Shown piece by piece: positions 24,133 through 31,356 of a stretch of 36,675 nt of DNA; position 1 is the stretch's first letter; each line of letters begins with the position of its first letter. This DNA comes from an uncultured Geobacteraceae bacterium (GTDB lineage: Bacteria; Desulfobacterota; Desulfuromonadia; Geobacterales; Pseudopelobacteraceae). A program made the translations under genes and the position numbers. The stretch spans positions 1-36,675 of the forward strand of contig CAJBRY010000680.1 of NCBI GenBank assembly GCA_903958085.1. Reading direction: 5' to 3'. Under the pieces are notes generated by a model. The model was not told where the DNA came from, searched no databases, and saw nothing but the letters and a program-made list of their open reading frames with translations.

Positions 24133-25542
24133 ATGCAGATTAAATTTGGCACTGATGGCTGGCGTGGGATTATTGCCAGAGATTTTACTTTTGAAAATCT
24201 TTCATGGGTCGCACAGGCAACCATGGACTATCTTAACCGCGAAGGATTAGGGGGCAAGGGGCTTGTTATAGGCTATGATCGACGCTTCATGTCCCAGGAT
24301 TTTGCAAAGCGGGTAGCTGAAATTGCTGCCGGCAACGGCATTCATGTCCGCTTGACGGAAGACTATGCCCCGACGCCAGCTGTTTCGTGGGCAGTTAGAG
24401 AAACCTGCTCAGGTGCGGGAATTATGATCACGGCAAGTCACAACCCACCCCAGTATAACGGTTTTAAAGTAAAGGAGGCTTTTGGTGGCTCCGCACTGCC
24501 GACTACTACAAAAATTCTCGAAGAAATCGTGGCATACAATATTGACAACCAACGGCGAGTTGTGTCGGTTCCCTTTGATGAAGCATTAAAAAAAGGGAAC
24601 ATCGAATTTTTTGACCCATGCGAAGGATATTTTCACCAGATCAGCCGTTATGTCGACCTGGATCTGATTGCAAAGGCCGGAATAGCTGCCGTTGTTGATC
24701 CTATGTACGGTGCTGGCTGCGGTTTTATTCCACGTCTTTTGCCCGGAGTTGCCGAAATACACAATATTGAAAATCCATCTTTTGGCGGCCTACCTCCAGA
24801 ACCTATTGCTCAGAATCTTCTTGAGTTGTCAGCTCTCCTAAAAAACCGGAAATACGGTGTCGGACTTGCACTTGATGGTGATGCCGACCGTATCGGTGCC
24901 GTTGATGAAAACGGTGATTTTTTCTCCTCCCACTGTATTTTTACTGTCATACTGAGACATCTGATAGAGCATAAAAAAATGACTGGGGCCGTGGTTAAGA
25001 CTGTCTCTTCTACTCGCATGGTCGATCTGCTGACTGAAAAATTTGGTCTGGAGCTTTTTGAAACACCGATCGGATTCAAGCATATCTGTGAGTTGATGCT
25101 GGAGCGTGATATTCTGATGGGTGGTGAAGAGTCCGGTGGTCTCGGCGTCAAGGGACATCTTCCGGAGAGGGACGGAATCCTTCTCGGGCTTCTTTTGCTT
25201 GAGGCTATCGCCGTAAGCGGCAAGGGTTTGCGTCAACTGCTCAACGAAACCATGGATGAGATTGGTCATTTTCATTATCAACGGATCGATCGTCGAATAG
25301 ATGATATTGCCAAAGAGCAGCTTATTAAACAACTGCGCTCTGATCCACCAACAGTAATCGATGGCCAGCGGGTTGTGTCGACCAATTTCAGTGATGGTTT
25401 CAAGTTTATCTTTGAAAGCGGAGATTGGCTTTTGATCCGTCCATCCGGAACAGAACCGGTTTTGCGGCTGTATAGTGAGGCAGGAACGCTGGATCAGGTG
25501 GAGCGGTTTTTGCGGCAGGCAGTTATAATAGCAGGTTGTTAA
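24133..25542 (+). CDS. Phosphoglucomutase/phosphomannomutase family protein
   Basis: Alpha-D-phosphohexomutase interconverting hexose 1- and 6-phosphates. The 469-residue protein has the four-domain layout: FGTDGWRGIIARDFT at the N-terminus, the phosphoserine loop ITASHNPPQYNGFK (Ser102), the metal loop DGDADR (248-253), the sugar loop GGEESGGLG, and the phosphate-binding tail RPSGTEPVLRLYSEA. GAGGAGGAA lies just before the ATG, 26 bases after flhX. Following glgP in the same direction, it would turn glucose 1-phosphate into glucose 6-phosphate. A phosphomannomutase or phosphoglucosamine role cannot be ruled out. Confidence 0.93.
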   Translation: MQIKFGTDGWRGIIARDFTFENLSWVAQATMDYLNREGLGGKGLVIGYDRRFMSQDFAKRVAEIAAGNGIHVRLTEDYAPTPAVSWAVRETCSGAGIMITASHNPPQYNGFKVKEAFGGSALPTTTKILEEIVAYNIDNQRRVVSVPFDEALKKGNIEFFDPCEGYFHQISRYVDLDLIAKAGIAAVVDPMYGAGCGFIPRLLPGVAEIHNIENPSFGGLPPEPIAQNLLELSALLKNRKYGVGLALDGDADRIGAVDENGDFFSSHCIFTVILRHLIEHKKMTGAVVKTVSSTRMVDLLTEKFGLELFETPIGFKHICELMLERDILMGGEESGGLGVKGHLPERDGILLGLLLLEAIAVSGKGLRQLLNETMDEIGHFHYQRIDRRIDDIAKEQLIKQLRSDPPTVIDGQRVVSTNFSDGFKFIFESGDWLLIRPSGTEPVLRLYSEAGTLDQVERFLRQAVIIAGC

Positions 25543-25571
25543 AATTTGTATCAATAATTCTAACTAGACGG

Positions 25572-25599
25572 TTGCACTGACGAAAAAATCGGTTATAAT
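25572..25599 (+). promoter_or_regulatory. Sigma-70-like promoter of the cheY operon
   Basis: A perfect TATAAT is preceded at 16 bases by TTGCAC. The predicted start near 25606 gives a leader of about 80 bases before cheY. The strong -10 in an otherwise AT-rich 142-bp gap makes this the likely start of the cheY/cheX/TPR unit. Confidence 0.5.
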
Positions 25600-25684
25600 C
25601 CTGCGCACTGAAATCGAATAAATAACATGCAAAAAAATATATCCATACTTGTTATGGAAAACTACTAAAAGGAGCATTCCACCA

Positions 25685-26050
25685 ATGGCAAACATTCTAA
25701 TCGTTGATGATTCATCTACCATGCGCAAAATAATTTCAAGATCTCTACGTCAGGCTGGCTTGTCTGTTGATGAAATTTTTGAGGCTGGCGACGGCATTGA
25801 GGGGCTAGGTGTGATTGCCTCCGGCAAATCAATTCAATTGATACTTTCCGACATCAATATGCCGAACATGGATGGCCTTGAGTTTGTTAAGGCGGTTCGT
25901 GGCAATGGTAATTCAACTCCTATCGTTATGATCACTACAGAAGGCGGCGAAGAAATTATTGCCGAGGCAATGTCGAGCGGAGCAAACGACAGCATCAAAA
26001 AACCGTTCACTCCAGACCAGCTCCAGGAAAAGCTGGGAGGCCTGTTATGA
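25685..26050 (+). CDS. cheY: CheY-like single-domain response regulator
   Basis: Receiver-only protein of 121 residues, expected to carry the chemotaxis signal to the flagellar switch. All key residues are present: acidic pair Asp8/Asp9 (LIVDDSSTMRK), phospho-acceptor Asp56 (LSDINMPNMDG), Thr84 (MITTEG) and Lys106 (IKKPF). The track start at 25649 is too early; the ATG at 25685 follows AAAAGGAG at about 10 bases. It overlaps the next gene by four bases (ATGA). No CheA, CheW or receptor lies in the window, so its kinase is elsewhere. Confidence 0.93.
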   Translation: MANILIVDDSSTMRKIISRSLRQAGLSVDEIFEAGDGIEGLGVIASGKSIQLILSDINMPNMDGLEFVKAVRGNGNSTPIVMITTEGGEEIIAEAMSSGANDSIKKPFTPDQLQEKLGGLL

Positions 26051-26553
26051 CTCTGAACCCGGACGTCGCCAGGTCAACTAACTTCACAGAAGATCAGATC
26101 GCCGGTTTTGTGATTGATGCAACCAGGGAAGTTTTTTCAACCATGGTCATGATGGATGTGGCCGACGACTTCCCACTAAAAGAGCCAGTCAGCCGTTTTA
26201 AATGTAGTATTACCGGCATGGTCGGTTTTGCAGGAACATACTCTGGCGTGATTTCAATCCACTGCCCTGTCGACCTGGCACTGAAGGTCACCTCAAACAT
26301 GCTCGGAATTGACTGTGATGAGGTCAATGAGGACCTTAACGATGCGATAGGAGAAATAGCCAACATGCTGGGGGGTAGTGTAAAACAGGTACTCTCCAAA
26401 GGTGGGCTGGATGTTAAGCTGTCGATTCCGACGGTTATATCAGGTGAAGACTATACTGTAAACTCGCTTTCCGACAATGATTGTGTGGTTGTTCCATTTA
26501 CTGTTGAAGGACATACACTTTTGGTTGGTCTCACATTGAAAGAGGAAGACTAG
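26047..26553 (+). CDS. cheX: CheX-like chemotaxis phosphatase
   Basis: Predicted phosphatase for CheY-P of the CheC/CheX/FliY fold, 168 residues. The catalytic helix signature is clear: DLNDAIGEIANMLGGSVK, with Glu103 and Asn106 matching the required E..N pair. The rest has the usual alternating strands (FKCSITGMVGFAGTYSGVISIHCP) and a C-terminal hydrophobic strand (HTLLVGLTL). Four-base overlap with cheY indicates coupled translation of regulator and phosphatase. Only one E..N motif is present, as in CheX; CheC has two. Confidence 0.85.
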   Translation: MTLNPDVARSTNFTEDQIAGFVIDATREVFSTMVMMDVADDFPLKEPVSRFKCSITGMVGFAGTYSGVISIHCPVDLALKVTSNMLGIDCDEVNEDLNDAIGEIANMLGGSVKQVLSKGGLDVKLSIPTVISGEDYTVNSLSDNDCVVVPFTVEGHTLLVGLTLKEED

Positions 26554-26605
26554 CTTTGCCTAAACTGCCTTGTCGTGCGAAACCTGCACCGGAAGATAAT
26601 ATCTG

Positions 26606-27667
26606 ATGGACGGTTATACAACGCTATACGGAATGCTGGAAACGGCTCTGAAGCAGGCTGGTGAAGAAAGCGGCATGCTGTTAGGGCAGGAACTTTCTAT
26701 CACCCTTTCAGATTCTCTTTCTACAAGCAAGAGTTCATATTTTGGCGGGCTTGACGACGGCTGTTTCGTAATGGGTGTTGATTCTGGTGAGGCTTATCAG
26801 GGGCAGTTCTACCTGATTTTCTCACTGCGTGACGCCATAGTCATGAGTAGCATACTTCTTGGCATCCCACCCGCAAGAATTCAGGAAAAGAAACGCCTTT
26901 CGATCATTGAGAACGATGATATTGACGCTTTTTCTGAAATTGCCAATATGATCAATGGAGCCCTGAACACTGTTTTTCAGGGGACACTGCCTAATAAAGT
27001 CCGTCTCAAGCTGTTATCCCCAAAAAAATATATTCCTGAGATTGATCAAATAAGTCCGGAAGAGCCTATCCCAGATGGTGATTTCCTGATGTTCCGTTCC
27101 AAATTGGATATGCCGGGACAGGAAATGAACCATCTGGATGTCCTGATGCCGTTTGCGTTGGGCAATATGTTTGACCCACAGCCGGAGGTTGCTGAGGCTG
27201 AAACTGAAGTCGATGACTCAGGAGCGGGCAGTGATGAGGGCGCTGAAAATGTCAGTGATGAGGATGTTGTTGCAGAACCTGCTGCCAGCGGGATCGAAAG
27301 TATTATTGTGCTGGAAGACGATGAGGAGCAACGTCAGCAGATGATTGAGTTGCTTGCATTCACCGGTTATCAGGTAGCAGAAGGGACTCTGAACGCCGAC
27401 CTAAAGGAGTTGTTTGGTGGTAGAAACGTAAAACTTGTAATGATCGGCTCTCAAGATGCCGACGATCGTGAACTGGCTGTGTGTATCAAGGTCAACGCAA
27501 TGCGCCAGGATTTTCCTCCCCCAATCATCATGAGTGCTGAATGCTGGACAAGAACAGCCGTACTTAAGGCACTTAAATACGGAGCAAGAGATATTATCAT
27601 AAAACCTTTCAATGGTGACGATGTGACCTCAAAGGTACGCCGCTACTGCAAAATTGCTCCAGTCTAG
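26606..27667 (+). CDS. CheX-like domain fused to a receiver domain lacking its Asp
   Basis: The 353-residue protein has two parts. Residues 1-190 resemble a CheC/CheX-type domain, with the E..N motif in DAFSEIANMINGALNTVF (Glu111, Asn114). An acidic linker (about 193-230, EVDDSGAGSDEGAENVSDEDVV) leads to a C-terminal receiver-like domain starting at IESIIVLEDDEEQ. The receiver keeps the acidic pocket (EDD), a Ser in IIMSAE and Lys333 in IIIKPF. Where the phospho-acceptor Asp should follow strand 3 (KLVMIG) it has Gly, so it is a pseudo-receiver. GGAAG lies about 10 bases before the ATG, 52 bases after cheX. A second CheY-P phosphatase or an adaptor localised by the pseudo-receiver is plausible. 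Confidence 0.78.
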   Translation: MDGYTTLYGMLETALKQAGEESGMLLGQELSITLSDSLSTSKSSYFGGLDDGCFVMGVDSGEAYQGQFYLIFSLRDAIVMSSILLGIPPARIQEKKRLSIIENDDIDAFSEIANMINGALNTVFQGTLPNKVRLKLLSPKKYIPEIDQISPEEPIPDGDFLMFRSKLDMPGQEMNHLDVLMPFALGNMFDPQPEVAEAETEVDDSGAGSDEGAENVSDEDVVAEPAASGIESIIVLEDDEEQRQQMIELLAFTGYQVAEGTLNADLKELFGGRNVKLVMIGSQDADDRELAVCIKVNAMRQDFPPPIIMSAECWTRTAVLKALKYGARDIIIKPFNGDDVTSKVRRYCKIAPV

Positions 27668-27705
27668 TTTTGTTGACGCACTATCCCGTTTATAATGGCT
27701 ACGCA

Positions 27706-29820
27706 ATGATGACTCAAACTCCATTCTTAAAAACAATATTTAAACATAACTTGCGACATTTGTTTTTTATCGGATTGCATCTCGTTGCGCTTTCGATCGT
27801 TTTGCTTCCTGCCTGTGCAAATGCTTCTATTCCTAACCGTCTCTACCGAATCGATATTCGCCCTCAAAAAGATTTTACCCGCCTTACTGTAAGGCTTTCA
27901 GATCCCCCTCAATACAGGCTCTCCGCCATTCCAGGAAATCGTCTGCGCCTTGCCATAAATGACACTGGGGGGACATTATTCAAAAAATTCCGGCGTTATT
28001 CTGACAAAAATATTGGCGGCTTGATTATTAAAAAACGTGGCAATAGCTTGCTGGTTACCTTCCAGATTTCTCAAAAAGTCGGTTGGCGTGATCTAACCCG
28101 CCCTGACATCAGCGCAATAACCATTGATGTCGGTGTTCCATTCAAGCCTAAATCCCCTCAAGCTTCTCTGTCAGGGCGGGAAAAAATCTGGAACGGGGTT
28201 GAAAAACTTGTGAGGGATTTTGATCCTCCTCTAAAATCAGAAATCCCGTTCACTCCAACAGATCGTCAAATTCTGAAAAACTTCCTTTCCGAAGAAGAGC
28301 TGAAGGACTTCATGATAGGTGAGGCCGCTCTTTACAAGGGAAGTCTCACGGCAGCCGAAGAAACATTTACGCGTTATTCTTCGCGTCAGGCTCCGATTCG
28401 TGCATTGGCACTCTATCGCCTTGCTGAGACATGGTATAAATTGCAAAAGTACGCACAAGCTTTAGCCGCCTTTCGCGAAGCGGAAAAACTTTGGCCGGCT
28501 TATTTGGGGTTAAATCCCGGAGTTACTTTTTATTATGGCGACAGCATAGCCCGAAGTGGTGAACTCACATCTGCCCGCTCTTTGCTTGCCGGCCTTGTTG
28601 CCCGCCTTGCAGACAAAGCGTTTGCTCCGGCTTTGCTCGTAAGGCTTGGCGATATCTTAACTCGTCAGGGGCATGAAAGTGAGGCCTCTGCAATTTATAG
28701 AAATGTTGCAGAAAATTTTAAGGAGAACAAAGCCAGTCAGATGGCGTTGATGCGAATTGCTGACAACCAGTTTCTCCAATCAACTCCCTGGAATTACCTT
28801 CCGATCAGTGACGTATACCTGACAGCCTCCCAGCAAAGCGGCGACCTTGATATGCGGGAAGAGTCGCATTTTAAGTATGTTCTTCTTGAGTCGATTCACG
28901 GCGAAGCAGCAACTGCGCTACAGTTGGTAATGAGTTTTCAGCGCAAATTTCCTCGTGGTGTTTATGCTGCAGTTGCCAGAACTATCAGGGAAGTACTTGT
29001 TACTGAAGTATTTCGCCGCAGCATCTGGAAAAATGATCCCTCATCTCTTGTGCGATTCATGGAAGAGCAGCACGAGTATTTGAGCGGCTGTGTAGAACAA
29101 CCGGGGTTTCTCGCCACAATTACTCGCGCTTATAGCGAAGCAGGTCGCCCTATTGAGCTAGTCAAGTTGTTGACCTCGCTTGTTGATCGAACTTGGGCAG
29201 CATCTGTAGCGCCTGAGCTCTATACCAGCATTATTGATAACGCTGAACTTATTGGAGATTTGATCACTGCGGAGCGTACAATGAAAGCGTATATGGGTAA
29301 GTTTTCTGGTAAGCCGCAAGCCAGACTTATGTCAGAGCGTCTTGGTTCGCTCTATTTTTCAACAGCAAAACATCCGCAGGTTAAAGAAACGCTCCTCTGG
29401 CTCCTCAACAAGGGCGAAAAGGCGCAGCGCGCTGAAAGCTATTATCAATTGGGCAGATCATTATGGGAACTGCAACTCTATTCTCAGGCAGCAAAATCTA
29501 TGGATTTATTTATTTCTGCCCCTTCCGGTCGTGACCCGAGACTTGTGCCGGATGCATATTTTGTTGCCGGTTCGTCCAAAGAAAGTCTGGGCGACCGTAA
29601 AGGTGCGTTAAAACTGTTTGAAACTGCTCTCAAGCTTCCTGATAACAAACGTAACGAGGAGTTCGTATACAGAGCTGGGCAGATTAACCTTCAGGAAGGG
29701 AATATTGTTCGGGCAAAAGGCCTCTTCGAGCAGCTTGCCAAAAACGGTAAAGATATTGATTGGCAAAAACTGGCCCAGCAAGCCTTGACAACCCTCGATT
29801 CAAAGAAGACCCTTCCGTAA
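27706..29820 (+). CDS. Exported TPR-repeat protein with N-terminal AMIN-like region
   Basis: Predicted periplasmic protein of 704 residues. A signal peptide (HNLRHLFFIGLHLVALSIVLLPACANA) ends near ANA-SIP. It is followed by a beta-rich AMIN-like stretch (LYRIDIRPQKDFTRLTVRLSDPPQYRLSAIPGNRLRLAI ... NSLLVTFQIS). From about residue 190 to the end are many TPR-like helical pairs (ALALYRLAETWYKLQKYAQALAAFREAEKLWP, AESYYQLGRSLWELQLYSQAAKSM, GALKLFETALKLPDN). The track start at 27670 is a TTG three bases after the previous stop; I prefer the ATG at 27706, though neither has a good ribosome site. It lies between chemotaxis and flagellar genes, so a periplasmic scaffold role for the flagellum is a guess. 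Confidence 0.75.
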   Translation: MMTQTPFLKTIFKHNLRHLFFIGLHLVALSIVLLPACANASIPNRLYRIDIRPQKDFTRLTVRLSDPPQYRLSAIPGNRLRLAINDTGGTLFKKFRRYSDKNIGGLIIKKRGNSLLVTFQISQKVGWRDLTRPDISAITIDVGVPFKPKSPQASLSGREKIWNGVEKLVRDFDPPLKSEIPFTPTDRQILKNFLSEEELKDFMIGEAALYKGSLTAAEETFTRYSSRQAPIRALALYRLAETWYKLQKYAQALAAFREAEKLWPAYLGLNPGVTFYYGDSIARSGELTSARSLLAGLVARLADKAFAPALLVRLGDILTRQGHESEASAIYRNVAENFKENKASQMALMRIADNQFLQSTPWNYLPISDVYLTASQQSGDLDMREESHFKYVLLESIHGEAATALQLVMSFQRKFPRGVYAAVARTIREVLVTEVFRRSIWKNDPSSLVRFMEEQHEYLSGCVEQPGFLATITRAYSEAGRPIELVKLLTSLVDRTWAASVAPELYTSIIDNAELIGDLITAERTMKAYMGKFSGKPQARLMSERLGSLYFSTAKHPQVKETLLWLLNKGEKAQRAESYYQLGRSLWELQLYSQAAKSMDLFISAPSGRDPRLVPDAYFVAGSSKESLGDRKGALKLFETALKLPDNKRNEEFVYRAGQINLQEGNIVRAKGLFEQLAKNGKDIDWQKLAQQALTTLDSKKTLP

Positions 29821-29872
29821 AGCCATGAAGTCATTTTATTGACTTTGTCAAAAGAATGGCAGCAGCGTGTTT

Positions 29873-29888
29873 CGGCACCATCCATGCA
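29873..29888 (+). promoter_or_regulatory. Weak second sigma-54-like site
   Basis: CGGCACCATCCATGCA keeps GG-N10-GC exactly and matches CGGCAC to TGGCAC in five of six bases, but the -12 part ATGCA is off consensus. It lies 221 bases upstream of flgB and could be a chance match. Confidence 0.3.
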
Positions 29889-29983
29889 AATTTGAATTCA
29901 TAAGCAGACCGGCAATTTCTAATATTTGCGTCGACAAGCAGAAATGCAAGAGAGTAGCTGTTTTTATTGCGGCAAATATTTTC

Positions 29984-30008
29984 CGACACTCCGGGGTGGG
30001 TAGTGTCG
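29984..30008 (+). promoter_or_regulatory. Inverted repeat, candidate activator site upstream of flgB
   Basis: CGACACT and AGTGTCG are perfect 7-base inverted arms 11 bases apart. The centre is about 77 bases before the start site predicted from the sigma-54 element, a plausible position for an enhancer-binding protein such as an FlgR-type activator. No T-run follows, so it does not look like a terminator. Confidence 0.4.
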
Positions 30009-30046
30009 AGGCAAGCGCCTATTAGCGCAAAACTGAAACCTCCCTG

Positions 30047-30062
30047 TGGTACGTTTTTTGCA
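30047..30062 (+). promoter_or_regulatory. Sigma-54 promoter of the flgB operon
   Basis: TGGTACGTTTTTTGCA matches the -24/-12 consensus TGGCACG-N4-TTGCA with one change and exact GG-N10-GC spacing. Transcription would start near 30073, giving a leader of about 20 bases with the AGAGGAG ribosome site of flgB. Sigma-54 control of basal-body genes is common in proteobacterial flagellar hierarchies. Confidence 0.8.
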
Positions 30063-30093
30063 TATAACAGGTGTTTGAGAGGAGTTATTTACT

Positions 30094-30522
30094 ATGCAAA
30101 TAGAAGGTCTTTTCAGTAATACAATTACACTTTTGGGGAAAAGCGTTGACCTCAGGGCAAAGAATCAGAATTTGATCGCCTCCAATATTGCAAATGCCGA
30201 AACCCCGAATTTTGTGCCAAAATCATTGGCATTTGAAGAGGAATTGCAGGGGGCTCTGAAAAACAGAACAAACGGTCAGCGAGCGTCTTCACTTCCGCAT
30301 CAGCGACATATCCCGGTTCGAGGAGCAGGGGCTAGCCTACAGTCGGTCTCTGGTAAAATTATTGAAACGCCAGCCTTGACACCCGGCAAAGACGGCAATG
30401 CTGTAGAGCTTGAAAATGAAATGGGAAAACTGGCAGAAAACCAAATAATGTTTAATGCATCTGTTCAGATGCTGACAAAAAAATTCGAAGGATTGCGCTC
30501 TGCAATAAGGGAGGGTAAATAA
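30094..30522 (+). CDS. flgB: Flagellar basal-body rod protein FlgB
   Basis: Proximal rod subunit exported by the flagellar secretion system. The 142-residue protein has the rod-family N-terminal motif NLIASNIANAETPNFVPKSLAFEEEL (about 25-50) and an amphipathic C-terminal helix (NQIMFNASVQMLTKKFEGLRSAIREGK). Both ends are expected to pair as in other axial proteins. AGAGGAG precedes the ATG. It is first in the sigma-54 operon, and its stop directly abuts the flgC start. Confidence 0.95.
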   Translation: MQIEGLFSNTITLLGKSVDLRAKNQNLIASNIANAETPNFVPKSLAFEEELQGALKNRTNGQRASSLPHQRHIPVRGAGASLQSVSGKIIETPALTPGKDGNAVELENEMGKLAENQIMFNASVQMLTKKFEGLRSAIREGK

Positions 30523-30960
30523 TTGGACTTCTTCAGTTCTATGAATGTTAGTTCGTCGGCTCTTTCTGCCGAAAGAACACGAATGAATCTGATTTCAAGC
30601 AACCTTGCTAATGCCAATGCTACGCGGACCCCTGAAGGGGGGCCATACAAGCGGAAAGATGCTGTTTTTGCAGCGACACCTCTTGAAAATCAGTTCAATC
30701 GCGTGCTTGACGGTGCAACGGCCAAACAGGTGCGGAAAGTAGAAGTAACAGACATTGTTGAAGACCAGAATCCTCCTCGTCTCCAGTATGACCCGAGTCA
30801 TCCGGACGCTAATCCTCAAGGATATGTCGCGATGCCTAACGTCAACGTTGTTGAGGAAATGGCTGACATGATCAGTGCTACGCGTGCGTATGAAGCCAAT
30901 GTGACTGCAGTACAAGCTGCCAAAAGTATGGCTATGAAAACTCTGGAAATCGGCAGGTAA
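30523..30960 (+). CDS. flgC: Flagellar basal-body rod protein FlgC
   Basis: Proximal rod subunit, 145 residues, family length. The N-terminus DFFSSMNVSSSALSAERTRMNLISSNLANANATRTPEGGPYKRKD and C-terminus NVVEEMADMISATRAYEANVTAVQAAKSMAMKTLEIGR are textbook FlgC. The start is TTG at 30523, directly after the flgB TAA, with GGGAGGG seven bases upstream. The family normally starts at MDFF, so TTG fits better than the ATG at 30541. Confidence 0.95.
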   Translation: MDFFSSMNVSSSALSAERTRMNLISSNLANANATRTPEGGPYKRKDAVFAATPLENQFNRVLDGATAKQVRKVEVTDIVEDQNPPRLQYDPSHPDANPQGYVAMPNVNVVEEMADMISATRAYEANVTAVQAAKSMAMKTLEIGR

Positions 30961-31007
30961 TTTTCTCGAACAAAGGAATAACCAGAAAACATTAAAGGGG
31001 ATTTACC

Positions 31008-31310
31008 ATGATAATTAATGGAATAAGTAGCGGAATTGGCATGTCGAAAGCCTTCCCGGAAATGACTAAAGCAAGCTCATCTTCTACGGCTGAAGGTGCT
31101 GGAAAATTTTTCAGTGAACTTGTGTCCAAAGTAAATGACATTCAAGTTCAGTCGGACAAGGCGATTCAGGGGCTTGCGAGCGGAGAGAACAAAAACCTTC
31201 ACGAAGTAATGATTGCTGTCGAGAAATCCAGCCTTTCGTTCCAGTTCATGTCGTCGGTACGCAACAAGGCAATTGAGGCTTATCAGGAAGTAATGAGGAT
31301 GCAGGTTTAA
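31008..31310 (+). CDS. fliE: Flagellar hook-basal body complex protein FliE
   Basis: Adapter between the MS ring and the rod, 100 residues. The low-complexity N-terminus leads to [67 protein letters not shown], the conserved FliE helical region running to the C-terminus. AAAGGGGA precedes the ATG. It lies 47 bases after flgC and 46 before fliF. Confidence 0.95.
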   Translation: MIINGISSGIGMSKAFPEMTKASSSSTAEGAGKFFSELVSKVNDIQVQSDKAIQGLASGENKNLHEVMIAVEKSSLSFQFMSSVRNKAIEAYQEVMRMQV

Positions 31311-31356
31311 AGTCTATACTGCCGCTTAACCCGCAAAAGGAGTCTAAACTTTTCAA

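Noticed and set aside
24838-25554. 238-residue minus-strand ORF over the hexomutase gene
   Set aside because: Long only because the opposite strand is coding; the hexomutase motifs on the plus strand are unambiguous.
29827-29848. AAGTCA-TTTTAT-TGACTT hairpin after the TPR gene
   Set aside because: Short AT-rich stem with no following T-run; too weak to call a terminator.
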